Assembly (NCBI RefSeq): GCF_020497125.1
Contig: NC_059079.1
Span: forward strand, 47,069,114 to 47,133,113
Direction of reading: 5' to 3'
Length of the DNA stretch: 64,000 nucleotides
Source: Mauremys mutica
Taxonomy: Eukaryota > Chordata > Testudines > Geoemydidae
Below, piece after piece: positions 12,094-24,639 of the stretch. Within the stretch, counting starts at the first letter, position 1, and each line of letters opens with the position of its first letter. Made by a program: the position numbers and the translations under genes. Below the pieces are notes generated by a model. The model searched no databases. It was not told the DNA's origin and saw only the letters and a program-made list of their open reading frames with translations.

Positions 12094-12445
12094 ATGAGCT
12101 GGTGGATAGGGTACTGGATCAGGAGATCATTCCTAGCTCTGCCACTGACCTGCTGTGTGACCTTGGGCAAGTCACTTCCATTCTGTTTCCTCTCCTACCC
12201 ATTGTCTGTTTGGACGGTAAACTCTTAGGGCCTGGGATTATCTCTTGCCATTTGTTTGCACAGTCTGCAGAACAATCCAGCCAGTTGGGTCTGGGTGCAA
12301 TGCTTGATTGAAAATTCTTTGGGTTAGGGACTGTCTTTTTGGTCTTTGTATATTTCCTAGCACAATTGGGCCATGGCCCATGACTGGGGCTCCTAGATGT
12401 TACTACAATACAAATAATAAATATAGAAATAATAATAATAAATCA
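12094..12445 (+). repeat. MIR-like tRNA-derived SINE, nearly complete
   Basis: The order is head (gagctggtggatagggtact, tcctagctctgccactgacc), core (tgtgtgaccttgggcaagtc) and tail (cctagcacaattgggcc, gactggggctcctagatg) ending in aataataataaat. The core tgtgaccttgggcaagtcac is diagnostic of MIR/CORE SINEs. It is the best preserved MIR-like copy here, and a 69-codon open frame inside it is incidental. Confidence 0.85.
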
Positions 12446-13888
12446 CACACCCTCTGTCGGTGCCCCATTAACATATGCCATTTCCCGCATAGACTTTTAC
12501 AGAAGAATTTGAACATGAAAAGCACTTGCTTCTAATGGTTTAAGCCTTGAATTTATGCAAGTAAATGAAAGTTTATGCAAATTTGAAGGCTAATATATTT
12601 TCTTTTAAGAAGAATCTTCACAGTTGGAAACATATGAAGTAAGTGCCCTTTCAGAGATATCTATACCTTCTCACCACTCCCACCCTGCCCTTAGGCCAGC
12701 ACTCATTATGCACCTAACGTTTTCATATGTGCAGATAAAAAAAATACTTACATTAAAACTGTGGCTCCTATGTTTAACTAACTGTTTCTATTGCTTCCAG
12801 TTATCAAAAGCACCTGGCACATTTTAGACAGATTGGCACCTACTATGGTTATTTTTCTAGAATAAGGCAGAAGTCATAAGCAGGTGGTAGCTTTTACTGT
12901 CTAGGCCATTATTCTTTTGTTTCTTGCCTTTGGCCACTGTTTCCTACCAGATGTGTTCTGCATCCTTGCTTTTAATTAAAAAAAAAGTTTGACTATGATC
13001 TATAGCAGTATTGGATTTGTGTGCCCGTGTTCATGAACAATTTTGTTCTTTAGAGGGATTTAAAGAATTAATAGCTAAATAATAAAGGAAATGGAATCAT
13101 GTGTTACTACTGTATATGAATTGTATTTCCATCATAAATATCAAAACATTGCTATGCTTTTTACAGAGGTTTTATGTAAAATAAGCTATTTGTCATTATT
13201 CTTCAACGGCAACTAATAGAGTCTTACACATAAAATATAAATGAGTCCTATTACCGGGGGCTAAAAATATCTGAGTCATCAGTTAAAACACACACACACA
13301 CACCCTAACTTGGATAATAAAGGCTGTCCTCCAGGTTTAAATATCCTTCATCTGAATTATAACATTTTTTCCTGCCATCCTCCAGACTCATACAAAGAAC
13401 TCTGTGTCTCTGTAAATTCTGATTGGTCTTTTAGGTGCCTTCGTTTGAAAATGCCATCATGCAAAACAACTTACAGTACATTATGGGCATTTCATATATT
13501 TCCTTGCCATGACATTTAAGTGTCTCTCTGGTAGAAAAATTCACTTTGTCAAAATGACAGCTTGATAGTGCATAAATACCTTTACTCCTTGACTGCAATG
13601 TCATATCTGCTGACTTTGCTATTAAAATAATTCTTTGTTTCTCATAACATATAGTCAACTTAGACTATGAAAATCTACTCACACTTTTCTGCTTTACCAT
13701 CAACACTTACCAACAATTAACATAATAATGCTGAATATACCAGAAGCAATGTTAATCTTTTGTTAGGTAATAAGCATCAGCAACCAAAGGCTTAAGAGGC
13801 AATTGAATAAGTAGGAATGGAACCCTTCCAGCATGAGGTTTTTTTTGTCATCACAATAGCTGACAGAAAAAGATAGATCATTGTCTTG
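12446..13888. other. Unassigned AT-rich DNA with a CA microsatellite
   Basis: No gene recognised. A (CA)n microsatellite lies at 13,289-13,303. Confidence 0.5.
13289..13303 (+). repeat. (CA)n microsatellite
   Basis: About seven and a half CA units. Confidence 0.9.
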
Positions 13889-14008
13889 CAGTGGTACTGG
13901 AACTAGGGATACTGCTGCACCCTCTAGCTTGAAGTAGTAACAACACACCAAATACATGGCTTCCATCATCAGCACCGCCACTGTAAAAATTGTTCCAGCA
14001 CCCCTGCT
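13889..14008 (-). repeat. Interspersed repeat, family not named
   Basis: Read on the minus strand it runs gcaggggtgctggaac ... gagggtgcagcagtatc ... ctagttccagtaccac. The two ends share a (g)ggtgc...ttccagcac theme typical of an abundant turtle DNA repeat. An 84-codon minus-strand frame crosses it and has no protein signature. Confidence 0.45.
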
Positions 14009-15044
14009 GTCCTGCATTCTAGTCCCACTAAACCATCATATCCTCTTACTTTCATGTCAGCTCTTAGGTGTGTGAACAGAGAATTTTTTTAGAATGTAGC
14101 ATCCAAACAAACATGGCTCATTTGTGTCAACTTGATAGGAGTAAGTTATGTTATGGAAAAGAGGGTGGGGAGCAGAACACTATATTGCCAGAAAAAGGAG
14201 CAACCACACCTTCAGAAGTGATTGACTGCCTTCTTTCAACTGACACTCCCCAACATATAATTGCACTTTTATATGATTTTTTTCCCCCTAGCCTGCCTTT
14301 GAAAAGTGGTGTGGTCTGGAACTTTAAGTCTGACCAAAAAACAGTTGTAGCCCTAAAGTCCACGGGGCTGCAACTGGCTGCTGCAACTGGCTGCAGGTAG
14401 TGTTACCAATTCATGATTTTATTGCAAGTCTCATGATATTTAGTGTATTTAAAAAAATCCAAAGACCCTGCAGTCATCTGAACGCACTAGAATCTCAGCT
14501 TTTCTCTCTTTTTTAAAAATAGTAAGTTTCTAGTACTCCATTCATTCAGATGTAAGCTTGAAAATGTTACCCTTAAAAGATACAAGAGCCAGAAGACAAA
14601 TAAAAAGAGTTCTAAATGCCTTTTTTTTTTAAACCAAAAAACCAAAACCACTTTGACTCTTAGTGGTAACATCCAGTTTACATACACAGTTGCATTTCTG
14701 CAATTCTTATCTTGATCTTACATTATGGCAGAGTTCTGGGAGTTGATTAAAATGCTAGTAGTCCTTTTGGAAAGACAATTATTTATATTCTAGCTTCAGC
14801 ATTCAAACTGCTCTGGGAAATACTTGTTTTTTTTAAATTGTTTTCTATGACTCGATTGCAGTCTACAGGTCAGCCTGAGACTGGCCTTCCCTGAGATATT
14901 TTCACATTTAGAAGTAATGTGCCATAGGCCACTTGTATTCACACTTTGGAAGAAAATTCTAGGTTTTATTGCACAGGTTTCATCTCCATTTGCACAATGT
15001 ATATTTTAGTCCAATCAGGTTCTAAATGCATGAGGAACAGAGAC
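14009..15044. other. Unassigned DNA
   Basis: No gene recognised; the 110-codon open frame at 14,068-14,400 has no motif. A small 13-bp tandem duplication (gctgcaactggct) lies at 14,367-14,392. Confidence 0.45.
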
Positions 15045-15245
15045 TGAAGGCACTGGAATGGAACTCGGGAAATCTACATTCATCAACTCCTGTCCCTTTC
15101 ACAGGCATCCTGTGCTACTTTGGGCAAGTCACTTGGTTTTCCTGTTACTTCATTCCCCATCTGTAAGATGGGGGCAATAGTATATCCTTTCTCCTATGCT
15201 GCTTGTGTGTTGGCACAGTAACTAGCACAATGGGGTCACTAACAG
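15045..15245 (+). repeat. MIR-like SINE
   Basis: ctactttgggcaagtcact...cttcattccccatctgtaag...actagcacaatggggtc follows the MIR core-to-tail order. Confidence 0.7.
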
Positions 15246-15582
15246 CTGTGTCTTCGAGAGATTCCAACCTTCTTTTAAGATTTCAGGACAATGGATATGT
15301 TATGCACTTTGCTATGTTAATAATGTACAAAGAGAAGACCTAGATCAAACATAAGTTATGGTTACTCTCCAAAGAGAAGGAAGCTGGAGCATTTACTTGT
15401 GCATAATGGAGTTCAGCAGGCTATTGTGAAAAGACAACTCAAGCTGTGCTATCAAATGTCAGAAAGCGGCACACATTTCTTTGTATGCATTATCAATACA
15501 GAACTACACATAATGGGTAACATTTAAAAGAAACTAAATGACTTACAGGCCTAATATACTGGAAGTCAATGAGACATAGCCG

Positions 15583-15819
15583 TAGGGTGGCCATATTTCC
15601 CAAATTAAAAACAGGACAATGCCAGAGCCCCGTACTGCCCTGCGGCTCATGATGCCACTTGCCCTAAATGTCCCTTTGGCAAAACTGGGCATTTTGATGA
15701 TAATCAGTTGTAATAGCAAACAGGACATATGCCTATTTTTGTTAAAGAAAGACAGGATGCCTGTGACAGGGCTTACGAAGGGGATTGTCCCAGCCAAAAT
15801 GGGATGTATGGTTACACTA
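15583..15819. mobile_element. TA-flanked MITE (TAGGGTGGCC ends)
   Basis: The left end TAGGGTGGCCATATTTCCC pairs with the right end GGGATGTATGGTTACACTA as inverted repeats (about 14 of 19 positions complementary). A TA dinucleotide at each edge fits Tc1/mariner-type insertion. The interior includes gacaggatg...gtgacagggc and no transposase. Related ends occur at 45,712-45,972. Confidence 0.7.
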
Positions 15820-16004
15820 CTTAGCCTTCTACATAACTTAAGCACCTTTGAACAATGTTACTCAATGGACACTTCAGTGTAGGAGATACAGATTATGTCT
15901 TATTCTGTGCTCACTTCCAAGCCTCTTTAGAAACCAATTTCCATTCTAATTTGAATATAAGATTTGGAGAACGTGTATATTTTTGTAATGGGGTAGCCCA
16001 GGTT

Positions 16005-16232
16005 AGATTGAGCCCCTTGCACAATGTGGCTCAAATACAGAATAAGAGACATTCCCTTCCCCACATAGCTTATATTCTGAATAGACAAGATGAGTAAAAT
16101 GATTTTTCTGCCTATTTTACAGCTGGCAACTGAGGCAAGAGAAATTAAGGGCTGTGGTCACACAGGAAATCCACAGCACAGCCAGGAATTGAACACACAT
16201 CTGCTAGCCTAGGACCTTAACAGAAAAAGCAT
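16005..16232 (-). repeat. MIR-like SINE
   Basis: In reverse orientation: ttgcacaatgtggctcaaat (tail side), cacatagcttatattctgaa, acagctggcaactgaggcaa, ggtcacacaggaaatccaca and aggaattgaacacacatctg (head side). This is the reverse of the MIR core and head. Confidence 0.75.
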
Positions 16233-17729
16233 TTTTGCTCATTCTCCCCTTTAAAGAGATCCTACTTTTCCCTAGTGTTACCTGGAGGGCATTATTTTGC
16301 TATTGCTCAGCATCAATGTTTGAATGAAAAAAAAATGGAAGAAGAATTTTTACCAGTTTCTGATCCAGAAAACCAGATACTATAGCGGATTACTGTGCTT
16401 GACTTTTTGAGTTTAATTAACTTAGAGAAACTGTTTATCTTGTATATAATATTTTGTAATTCATTGATCCTAATTTATATCATTTTACAGAAATACAAAT
16501 GAAATTTAAAAAAAAATCCCATTTCAATATTACATCCAAAGTCATCAGTTCTAATCATTGTCTAATTTCTCTGAGGAACAGGGCAACTAGTATTTCTATG
16601 CAATGATCAATTATTACTTAGCCTAAACAACTGGTTGTAATGCATGTTTCAAAAGGTGTACAATATGGGTTTTCAATGGTATTAAATTATTTAGATTTAA
16701 ATTAGCCAATATGGCTTTAATTTATTTACAATGCATTCTAAAGTAAATTACAAGGTAATTGCTTTGCCCATTTTTTGTATATATCTCTTTGTTTGTTAAA
16801 CTCAGTGGCTATGCTAATTTCTATGATGCTTAGCACTGAGCTCAAGTAGTACATGAAATTGCTAGGGCTGGATGTAGGTGCATGCTGCCTTCCATCTCCA
16901 TTGCCAGGATGGCATAAGGGCCAAGCAGAATTGCAGCCTCTACCTCAGGACAGCATAGAGACTATCCCTGTTCCTCTTTCTAGAGTCACCCAGCACCAAG
17001 TTGCAGCAGCCTGGGCCATGACTTTATTTTTCACTGCCCTGGAGCTGTACTGGCATACCAGGGAACATTTAGCACTCAGTAAAGGGAAGTAACAGAGGGC
17101 AAACTCCCACCATATGCCAGGTAGTTGAATGAAGATTTCATCCTCCCAGTTCTGAGAGGCTTTGTGCTGCCCCTTCCTCTCTGCTATGCCCAGTAGCATG
17201 CTCTCCACTTAAATCATACTCACCATAGTGACAGAGGGTTACGTTTATTTAAGATCTCATGCCATATCATTTTATAACAAACCAATTCCTACAGCTAGAT
17301 CCTCAGCTGGTATCAAGGAATGGAGTTATTCAGATTTATACTAGACATTGGTTTGGTCCTCTCTCTTTGATGATTCTAAATGTCATATTATTGTTCAAAG
17401 AAACTGGATTCAATTTCTATTAAGCCTGCTCTAATCACTGTCAATGGACACTTCTGTAAACAAAACATTCATTTTCATCCGGTGACAAACAGTAGCAAGC
17501 TGCCTGTAGAATTAATCCCTGAAAGAGTTCAATTGTCCCTGTTTTCCATACTCACTCTATGAATTAGTAAATTTTCGCTCACTTTGTGAAAGTGTAAATT
17601 AGGCCTGTGCCAGAACAAACTCTTTGAGTTTATCTACACAGTCCAAACCAGAGGGGTATGCACTCTAGCATATTGTGCACTAACTGCCCCATATGGATCT
17701 GCTAGTGTGTACTAGAGGTAAAAAGTATA
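16233..17729. other. Unassigned DNA
   Basis: No gene recognised. The complementary open frames at 16,853-17,092 (+) and 16,945-17,208 (-) overlap and lack motifs. A partial copy of the gatcctcagctggt MITE arm occurs near 17,299. Confidence 0.45.
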
Positions 17730-17797
17730 GGACCAGATCTTTAGCTGGCCTAAGTCAGTAGAACTATACTGATTTCTACCTGCTCATGATCTGGTCC
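17730..17797. repeat. Palindromic MITE
   Basis: Perfect 10-bp terminal arms GGACCAGATC (17,730-17,739) and GATCTGGTCC (17,788-17,797), with internal ctggcctaagtcag...ctgatttctacctg also roughly inverted. A relative lies at 49,953-50,020. Confidence 0.7.
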
Positions 17798-20351
17798 TTA
17801 AGATCTACAGCTTCTTCTTGCAGCTTCGTTTATGATTTTTTTTTAACCTGGAAAGGGTTCAGGAATCTCTTATTGCCTCTTATCCCTTGCCATGTTTATT
17901 AATTTGTAAGACCTACTTTCATATCCGCATCTGTTAATGGATTCCATGGGCTTGATTTATCCTGGTTGGCATAGGAGTGTGCTAACTTCCGAAATCTGAG
18001 ACAGCAAAAGCAGTTGTACTCCTGGGGCACATCCCTAGAGAAAGCAGGTGGTGTTTGCACTACTGCCCTCTGTAGATCTCCCACCAGAGGAGACAGTCAT
18101 TAAATGTAGGTCATGGTTCCATAGGAACTGCATGGGTAGAAGTTGTGATTAATCAGCACATCCCCCTAGACACTCTGGCTAAGCAAAAAATCTCAACACA
18201 CCAGGCTTGCAGCTGCCGTATAATAAATTCATCATAGACCCTGATGAGAACAACACTAAAAATATTGATTTTACAGGCAACCACATTAAATGTGATTTGT
18301 CTCAAAAGACTGTTCTCTCTGATTTGTCACAGTGAGTCTTTTTACTTTTTGATTGTGGTTTTCTAAAATCTAATCTGAAAAGGTTAACTCTCTACATGGG
18401 TAACATTCTAAGTTAGAATGAATCTGAAAGTTACAATCAAGGACTTTCTGACTACAGGCTGTGTTCCTGTGAAACTGACCTTACATTGTACATTAGAAGA
18501 CACAAATGGTAATCAGTGCCTTTGTCTGAAAGACTGGCATTTTTTCAAAGCACCTGCAGTTCTTGTGCATATTTTTATGAATGCCTTTTATTAGTTCTTA
18601 AGTTTCATTCCACTGTGGATCTGCTTATGGGCATTTCAGATTTTTATCTTTGTTCGTTATCCAATTTGCCTTAAAATGTTGACCCCGGGTTATTGGCAGG
18701 AAACAGATTGCCCTTTATCTCCCTTTACTATTAATTGCACACAAGTCATAGTGAAGTGAAATTCAAAAGGTCAACAGTAATGAAGGCTTTTATCTTCCTA
18801 TGGTTTTTGTTTCAAGTTAACTTTGATTAAGCAAGGTACTAAGTAAGTGATCTGTAAAACAGTAGCAGAATCGGCTAAGTAGTGTAAATCTTGTCTGTGA
18901 ACTCAAGCAGAGTCCATTTTGAAACTGTTGATGAGATCCTCTTAATTATTTACAGGTGTTTCTCCAAACATTGGGCATTAAAAAAAAAGCAAAGCAGAAA
19001 TTCCAATGTTTTCATGATTTTTGACATCAATAACTATTCATCTCAAACGTCTCATCAGGAGTTGATCATTCCCCAGTTATTTTTATCCTGTTTAAAATTT
19101 GTGTCATCTAGCAATGACAATATTATATGACAGGTAGCCAACTATGCAATATGACTAGTGACTAGTCAAAGCAAGAGTTTGCAAACAATCCCTAGAGTGA
19201 AGGCTATTTGTCTAAAACCATTCACCAGATTCTTATCAATATATTAGGAGATCAAGACTCATGGGAATTATTTGCAAATAGAAAGAGGACTACATTTATA
19301 ATGAATATTGCTTGCCATAAAATATTCAGCCAACTCTAGCCATTAATGATATTTAAAGTTACCTTATATTTGTTATACCCATGGATAGGTCAGTATAATT
19401 TATTTGGCTGAGATTTTCTCATGTGGTCTAGAATTACTTATTATTGTTCCTAGATGGTCAATATATTTTGAACTATTGGTTGAGATAAATGCAACTGTTT
19501 TCTTTAATAAATAATAATAAAAGTAGGCTCAATATATGAAGAAAAAGTTGAACATTTGTTAACAAAAAGATGCTCTATGTGAGTCAACTAAAACATTCCC
19601 CAATGCTCGTTTTTGCACTGATGCATGTATGTACCTTCCATTTAGATTAAAGGATGCCTACAAGTCTATCAAGGGGAGACTTGAATCTAGTAACAAGAAA
19701 CACACTGCTTCTTAGAGTTGTCAGACATGTATTTGGAAATAAGATTCAGAATAAAATCATGCAAAAAGTAAATAAAAACATTTACCCCAGACACCAAGAG
19801 GTGCCATCTCCCAAATTGTTTTAAATAGAAATTGCTATGCTCATACATTTTATGTAAATGAAAATGTAGCATCCACTGTAAAATGTTAATTATGCCATAA
19901 TGTAGATCAGTCATTGTAGCTTCAGAACCAAGAGCTAGAGTAGCATTAGAGATGTCATGTCTCTTTTTATATAATTGAGGGCTAACTGGTACTTGCACAG
20001 CTGTTGTACACTCAGAGCTTACTACTGTGGTCCCCATACAGCCAAACATCCCATTGACTTCAATATGAGCTTTGTCTGCATCGTAAAACAACACATTCAG
20101 CCCTAAGTAACACTGTCTTCTGCCATAAAAAATGGAGATTCAGATACTCCGGGAGGTGACAGGAATGAGAAGTTGCAACATTTCAACAAATGCACAACTA
20201 GAATTGATGAGGAATTTGACTAAGTTTATTTTGATCAGAAAAATTCTTTGGGATTGAAGCTTATTATGGGAAAGGGTAAGTTTTGAGGGTCCCGAAATTC
20301 CATGCTGGACCAAGAAGAGTTAGACCTGTCCCCACCACCACTGCTACCGTA
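17798..20351. other. Unassigned AT-rich DNA
   Basis: No gene recognised. The 135-codon minus-strand open frame at 19,687-20,094 has no domain signature, and its composition (Ile/Leu/His-rich) follows AT-rich antisense sequence. I regard it as chance. Confidence 0.45.
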
Positions 20352-20410
20352 GAATAGCCATTAGTCTAGTGAATAAGACTGGACATCTTTCACATCCCAG
20401 GTGAAAACCC
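20352..20410 (+). repeat. Possible degenerate SINE head
   Basis: tagccattagtctagtgaat followed by catcccaggtgaaaaccc has weak A-box/B-box resemblance to the MIR head. No tail follows. Confidence 0.25.
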
Positions 20411-21547
20411 TCATAATGAGGCTATTGCCTATTCTGAGATGGAGAAGTCTCATTCTCATTTGGAAAAAAAAAAAGGAAGGGCTTGATTTCATCCCCATGT
20501 GGAACAAGAAAAAGGGCATCTTGAAATATTTTTCAAGATGGGAAAGCCATTTCTAGACTAGTCCTACTCACAACCTCTCTTCACCAGGTGATCAGCAGCC
20601 ATCCACTGTAGCCTGAAACATGAATGGAATTGATTACAGATGCCCCGATTCAGCACATTGCACAGGCAACGTCCGCTGCTGGGGCTTCTTTAGAACCCTA
20701 AAGGTTATACTGTTCTTCCCTAGGGCATCCCCTGCCAAAACCACAGCCCTCCTCCACAGATCAACCCCAACAGCTTCCACGGGCGGAGGTCGGTTCCATC
20801 AGGGTTGATATTTGCCTATGGCCTGCAAGATCACACCCTCAGGGTGAAGGAGATACATATAAAATAACAAGAATACAGAAGAGGTGATGTTGATAAATGC
20901 TCAGCATGAAGCAGTCTGTACTTCTATGACAGAACACATGCTGCTTATTCGGGACAGCTGCTATGGAGCTTTTCAATTGCCATTACCTCCTAAACTGTCT
21001 ATGAGTACTCAAACACAGTTGGGCCTGATTAACTCCCATATGTGGGCTACCAGATTTTGAGATGCTCTCAGTAAGTGCAAGTATCACTTGGAGCAACTAT
21101 TGCATCAAAGCAGTTTATGAAATAGTGTCAAAAAGAGAGACTTAGATGTTGAATCTGGGAGAACCCAATTACCTCTGAGAGCTTTTTGGCAAACATGTTC
21201 TGAGAACTGCTGTGCTACAAGGAACTGACAGCAGACCAGCTGTGGGCACAAGAATCAAGCTTCTCATTACTTTCCTCAGAGCATGGGAATGCTTGTGTTA
21301 AAAGTGATTTTTTAAGTGACAGTGAGGGACCAAAATTATGAATATTGAGGAAAACATGTATTAGCAATTAACACTGCTACAATATCACTACTGAGTCCTG
21401 CAATTGGCTGAAACAGGATCATAAGACCCTTTGCTGTGAAATAAAAAATCTCATGTGAATCCATCAATAGATGCTCATGTTCTCCCACCCTTTACATCCT
21501 AAACTGTGAAATACTGTACCATCTAATTAAGACATCTAAGGCATTTT
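20411..21547. other. Unassigned DNA
   Basis: No gene recognised. A 12-A homopolymer lies near 20,465-20,476. The 62-codon frame at 20,620-20,808 has no motif. Confidence 0.45.
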
Positions 21548-21654
21548 GGGTAGGATTTTCAAAAGCACCTACATGATTTAGGGACACAAGTCACACTGGA
21601 AGTTGATGGGACTTGGGCTCCTAATTCATTTAGACATTTTTGAAAATCCCAACC
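21548..21654. repeat. Palindromic MITE (ggattttcaaa family)
   Basis: The left arm GGGTAGGATTTTCAAAA (21,548-21,564) and the right arm TTTTGAAAATCCCAACCC (21,637-21,654) are inverted repeats. Related copies are at 29,377-29,478 and 57,750-57,905. Confidence 0.7.
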
Positions 21655-21783
21655 CTTTCTCTAAAATATTGTGCAGATTTTCACAATTCTGTTTATTTTA
21701 GTGTCTAAAAGGGAGTGCGAATCATTCAAAACTCTGCCCTCAATTGTGGGCACTAAACTCTTCTGAAACTTAAGCACATAGCA

Positions 21784-21941
21784 TATGTCTACATTGCAAT
21801 GAGACACCCATGTTTGGCCCAAGCCAGCTGACGCAAGCTTGTGGCACTGTTTAATTGGAATGCAGACTTCTGGGCTTGGGCTGCAGCCCAAGCTCTGGGA
21901 ACTTCCCACAGCCACGGGTATCCAGTTGCAGTGTAGACATA
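21784..21941. repeat. MITE with 17-bp inverted ends (tatgtctac family)
   Basis: The left end tatgtctacattgcaat and the right end gttgcagtgtagacata are inverted with two mismatches. The interior (ccaagccagctg, gggcttgggctgcagcccaa) is also partly palindromic. No coding capacity. The tgtctac/gtagaca ends are shared with several Harbinger-like turtle MITEs. Confidence 0.8.
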
Positions 21942-22036
21942 CCCACAGAGTGTAACTTTTTGATTTAGTAAAAAACTGATTTTTCCTCACACTACTTTTG
22001 TTTACAATACCAGTGTGTAATGTTATTGACATAAAC

Positions 22037-23130
22037 TGTGACAGTATAGATCATTGTTGCAACCACTGTTATATATTTGCAGAAAATATTGTACAAACGT
22101 TGTCGTCTATAAAAAGGTTATGATTTGCTGGTTATAATTATGCTATCTGTATGCATGTACCATTTTTGTAGTTGAAATTATGAATATTGGCTATGTACTT
22201 GTATCTCAATGTGTTTGATTCTAAGTAGCATTAGTGAAGTATTTGGTCAGCTTCTTGAGAAAGAGATTTGCAGATTAAGTGCCCAATCAAGAAACACTTA
22301 ACTGACAATGGACCTTGGGAGACTCCAATCCACATATGAGAAGTCTTCCTGGGACATTCAAGATAGCATATGAGCAATGGCTGCCACCTGCAAACTGAGT
22401 CATGCATGGACACATAACTTGCCCAGGTGGCTACAAACTCCATCTTGTTGCTGTGATTTTGCACAGGAGAACAAATGGGTTTCCACCCACAAGAGAAAGA
22501 CTATAAAAAGCTCTGGAAACACCTCCATTTTGTCTCCAATCTTGCTTTTTACCTCTGGAGAAACTTTGCTACAAACTGAAGGTCTTGACCCATTCAAGCT
22601 GTGGATGTACTACCGAGACTTGATTTGAGCCTGCAGTTTATTCCATCACTGCTACAAGCCTGAACCAAGAACTTTGCTATTACTGTATGTAATTGATTCC
22701 ATTTAACCAATTCTAGCACTCATCTATATTTCTTTCTTTTTATGAATTAACCTTTAGATTTTAGCTTCTAAAGGATTGGCAACAATGTGATTTGTGGGTA
22801 AGATCTGACTTGTATATTGACCTGGGTCTGGGGCTTGGTCCTTTGGGATCGTGAGAACCTTTTCTTTTACTGGGGTGTTGGTTTTCATAACCATTCATCC
22901 CCATAAGAAGTGGCTGCTGGTGGTGATACTGGGAACTGGAGTGTCTAAGGGAATTGCTTGCATGACCTATGGTTAGCCAGTGGGGTAAAACAAAAGTCCC
23001 TTCTGTTTGGCTGGTTTGGTGTGCCTTAGTAGCGAGAAACCCCAGCCTTGGGCTGTGACTTCCCTGCTCTAAGCAATTTGTCCTGAACTGATACTCTCAG
23101 TTGTGTCCCGCCAGAGGCAGCATTGTTATA
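22037..23130 (+). mobile_element. LTR-like unit, about 1.1 kb
   Basis: It starts TGTGACAG. A TATA box (ctataaaaagc) lies at 22,502, about 465 bp in, and a decayed polyadenylation signal (atgaattaacc) near 22,743. The last 80 bp read gtgacttccctg ... aatttgtcctgaac ... gtcccgccagaggcagc and stop near 23,130. From memory this layout matches an abundant turtle LTR-type repeat. The target duplication is not clear and no internal retroviral genes flank it, so it is called a solo LTR with moderate confidence. The 83- and 65-codon frames inside are incidental. Confidence 0.55.
22502..22511 (+). promoter_or_regulatory. TATA box of the LTR-like unit
   Basis: tataaaaagc in a GC-neutral context, followed about 30 bp later by the presumed start region. 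Confidence 0.4.
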
Positions 23131-23994
23131 TGACGAAAGGACTGTGATAAAATGTGTGCAGTTTCCAATTTTTGGATCTTGTTTGTTTGTCCTTTGTAAA
23201 CAGGATGTTTACCTGGAGCAATATTATTGAACTCCTGCTGATTTTAACACTTCAGTTAGGTTACCAAGTTCCATCTCTCGCCTCCCCTGCCCTCCATCTA
23301 AGAAGCTCAAACTTTCCCTTCATAATTTAAATCTTTGAGTCCAAGTAACATGTTGGTTGAATCTGTTTTTTATCCCGCCAGGAGCAATTATAGCTTTTCT
23401 CACATGGCTATTACTGCATGAAAGACTCTTGCTGAGATCTAACCAATACTTTAGAATCCTTTAATTTTGTTTTTATTCATCTGGGATTCATGTTAGCATC
23501 CTGTTCCTTCAGAGAAGCAGCCAACATCTTAAAACATCCTTTCTTAAGTGTTCCCAATACTAGTATCTGGTCCGTGTGCTCTAGCACTTTTTCTTTAATA
23601 TTTGCTAAAAAGCTCATTCTGTACTTATTTCCACCAAATTCCATTTTCCATATAATGACCCCAAAATTAGGGCCTCAGTCATTGAATGCAGATAAGTGTG
23701 CACTGCAACTTAGGATGGGGGAGATATAGAGGTGGCTTTAAGCCACCTTTGACACCCTTCCTTGATCCAGGAACAGCTGTATTCCAATATAAGCTACAGC
23801 AGTTTGACGGTTTATCTAAAGTAACCCAGGGGCTCATATGGGCAGTATGGAGTAGGAAAAACCCAGTCGTGCCTTCATTCTCCTAGCCACATCTATGTTG
23901 GCTAGATCGACGATGATTGATATAGGTCTCTAAAGAGTGGCTCTCTGCCACCAGGGATCCTTGTACACAAGGGGTTGAGTCATTTGCTTTCGAT
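23131..23994. other. Unassigned DNA with a short hairpin
   Basis: No gene recognised. A near-perfect palindrome, ggtggctttaagccacc, lies at 23,731-23,747. The surrounding 23,680-23,870 may be an unnamed repeat. Confidence 0.45.
23987..23994 (+). repeat. hAT target-site duplication, left copy
   Basis: CTTTCGAT; partner CTTTAGAT at 24,127-24,134. Confidence 0.75.
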
Positions 23995-24126
23995 CAGGGG
24001 TAGGCAACATATGGCACATGTGCCGAAGGCGGCACGTGAGCTGATTTTCAGTGGCATGTGATACCTAAAATTAGAGTGAATAAATGAAGACTCGGCACAC
24101 CACTTCTGAAAAGTTGCTGACCTCTG
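23995..24126. mobile_element. Short non-autonomous hAT transposon
   Basis: The ends CAGGGGTAGGCAACATATGG and AAAAGTTGCTGACCTCTG are degenerate inverted repeats of the CAGGGGT hAT type. They are flanked by 8-bp direct repeats CTTTCGAT (23,987-23,994) and CTTTAGAT (24,127-24,134), one mismatch. At 132 bp it is an internally deleted derivative. Confidence 0.85.
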
Positions 24127-24134
24127 CTTTAGAT
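24127..24134 (+). repeat. hAT target-site duplication, right copy
   Basis: CTTTAGAT, one mismatch to 23,987-23,994. Confidence 0.75.
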
Positions 24135-24639
24135 CTTCTGTAGGGCAGTGGAGTGTAGGAGAGAGGTCAGATTGCAATAAAAATTTTAGCCCATGTCTTA
24201 AGTGCCATAGGAACCAAAATTTAATAATTTCTGTTACACAATTGCAAATTTGTATTTAGTATTTATCATACCTCATGCTGAAAGAAGAGCTGTTCAGAAT
24301 ATGATATGCATTCTTTATTACTCATGAAGTAACTGTGTAATACCTCTCATACATTTGACATCTGTAGCTGTTATTGCATTGAACACGGACATTGCCAAAT
24401 TAAAATTATATACTAGGGTTAAAAATACATTCACACAGGTGACAATAACCATGAGAAATTCAGGGAATACTACTTTTTACTATTGGCTCTATCAATCTAA
24501 TCAGTTTCACTTCTGCTGTCAACAGTACATAAAACCTGAGTCAGTTCAGTAGGGTCAGGCACTACTTCTAGTTCCATGTAATCTGAAGGGTCTGTTTGCT
24601 TTCATTGTCTGTTGCTGCTGTGTGATATGTGAATCTTGA
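24135..24639. other. Unassigned AT-rich DNA
   Basis: No gene or named repeat recognised. Confidence 0.45.

Noticed and set aside
19687..20094. 135-codon minus-strand frame
   Set aside because: No recognisable motif, no splice or promoter context, and a composition expected from AT-rich DNA.
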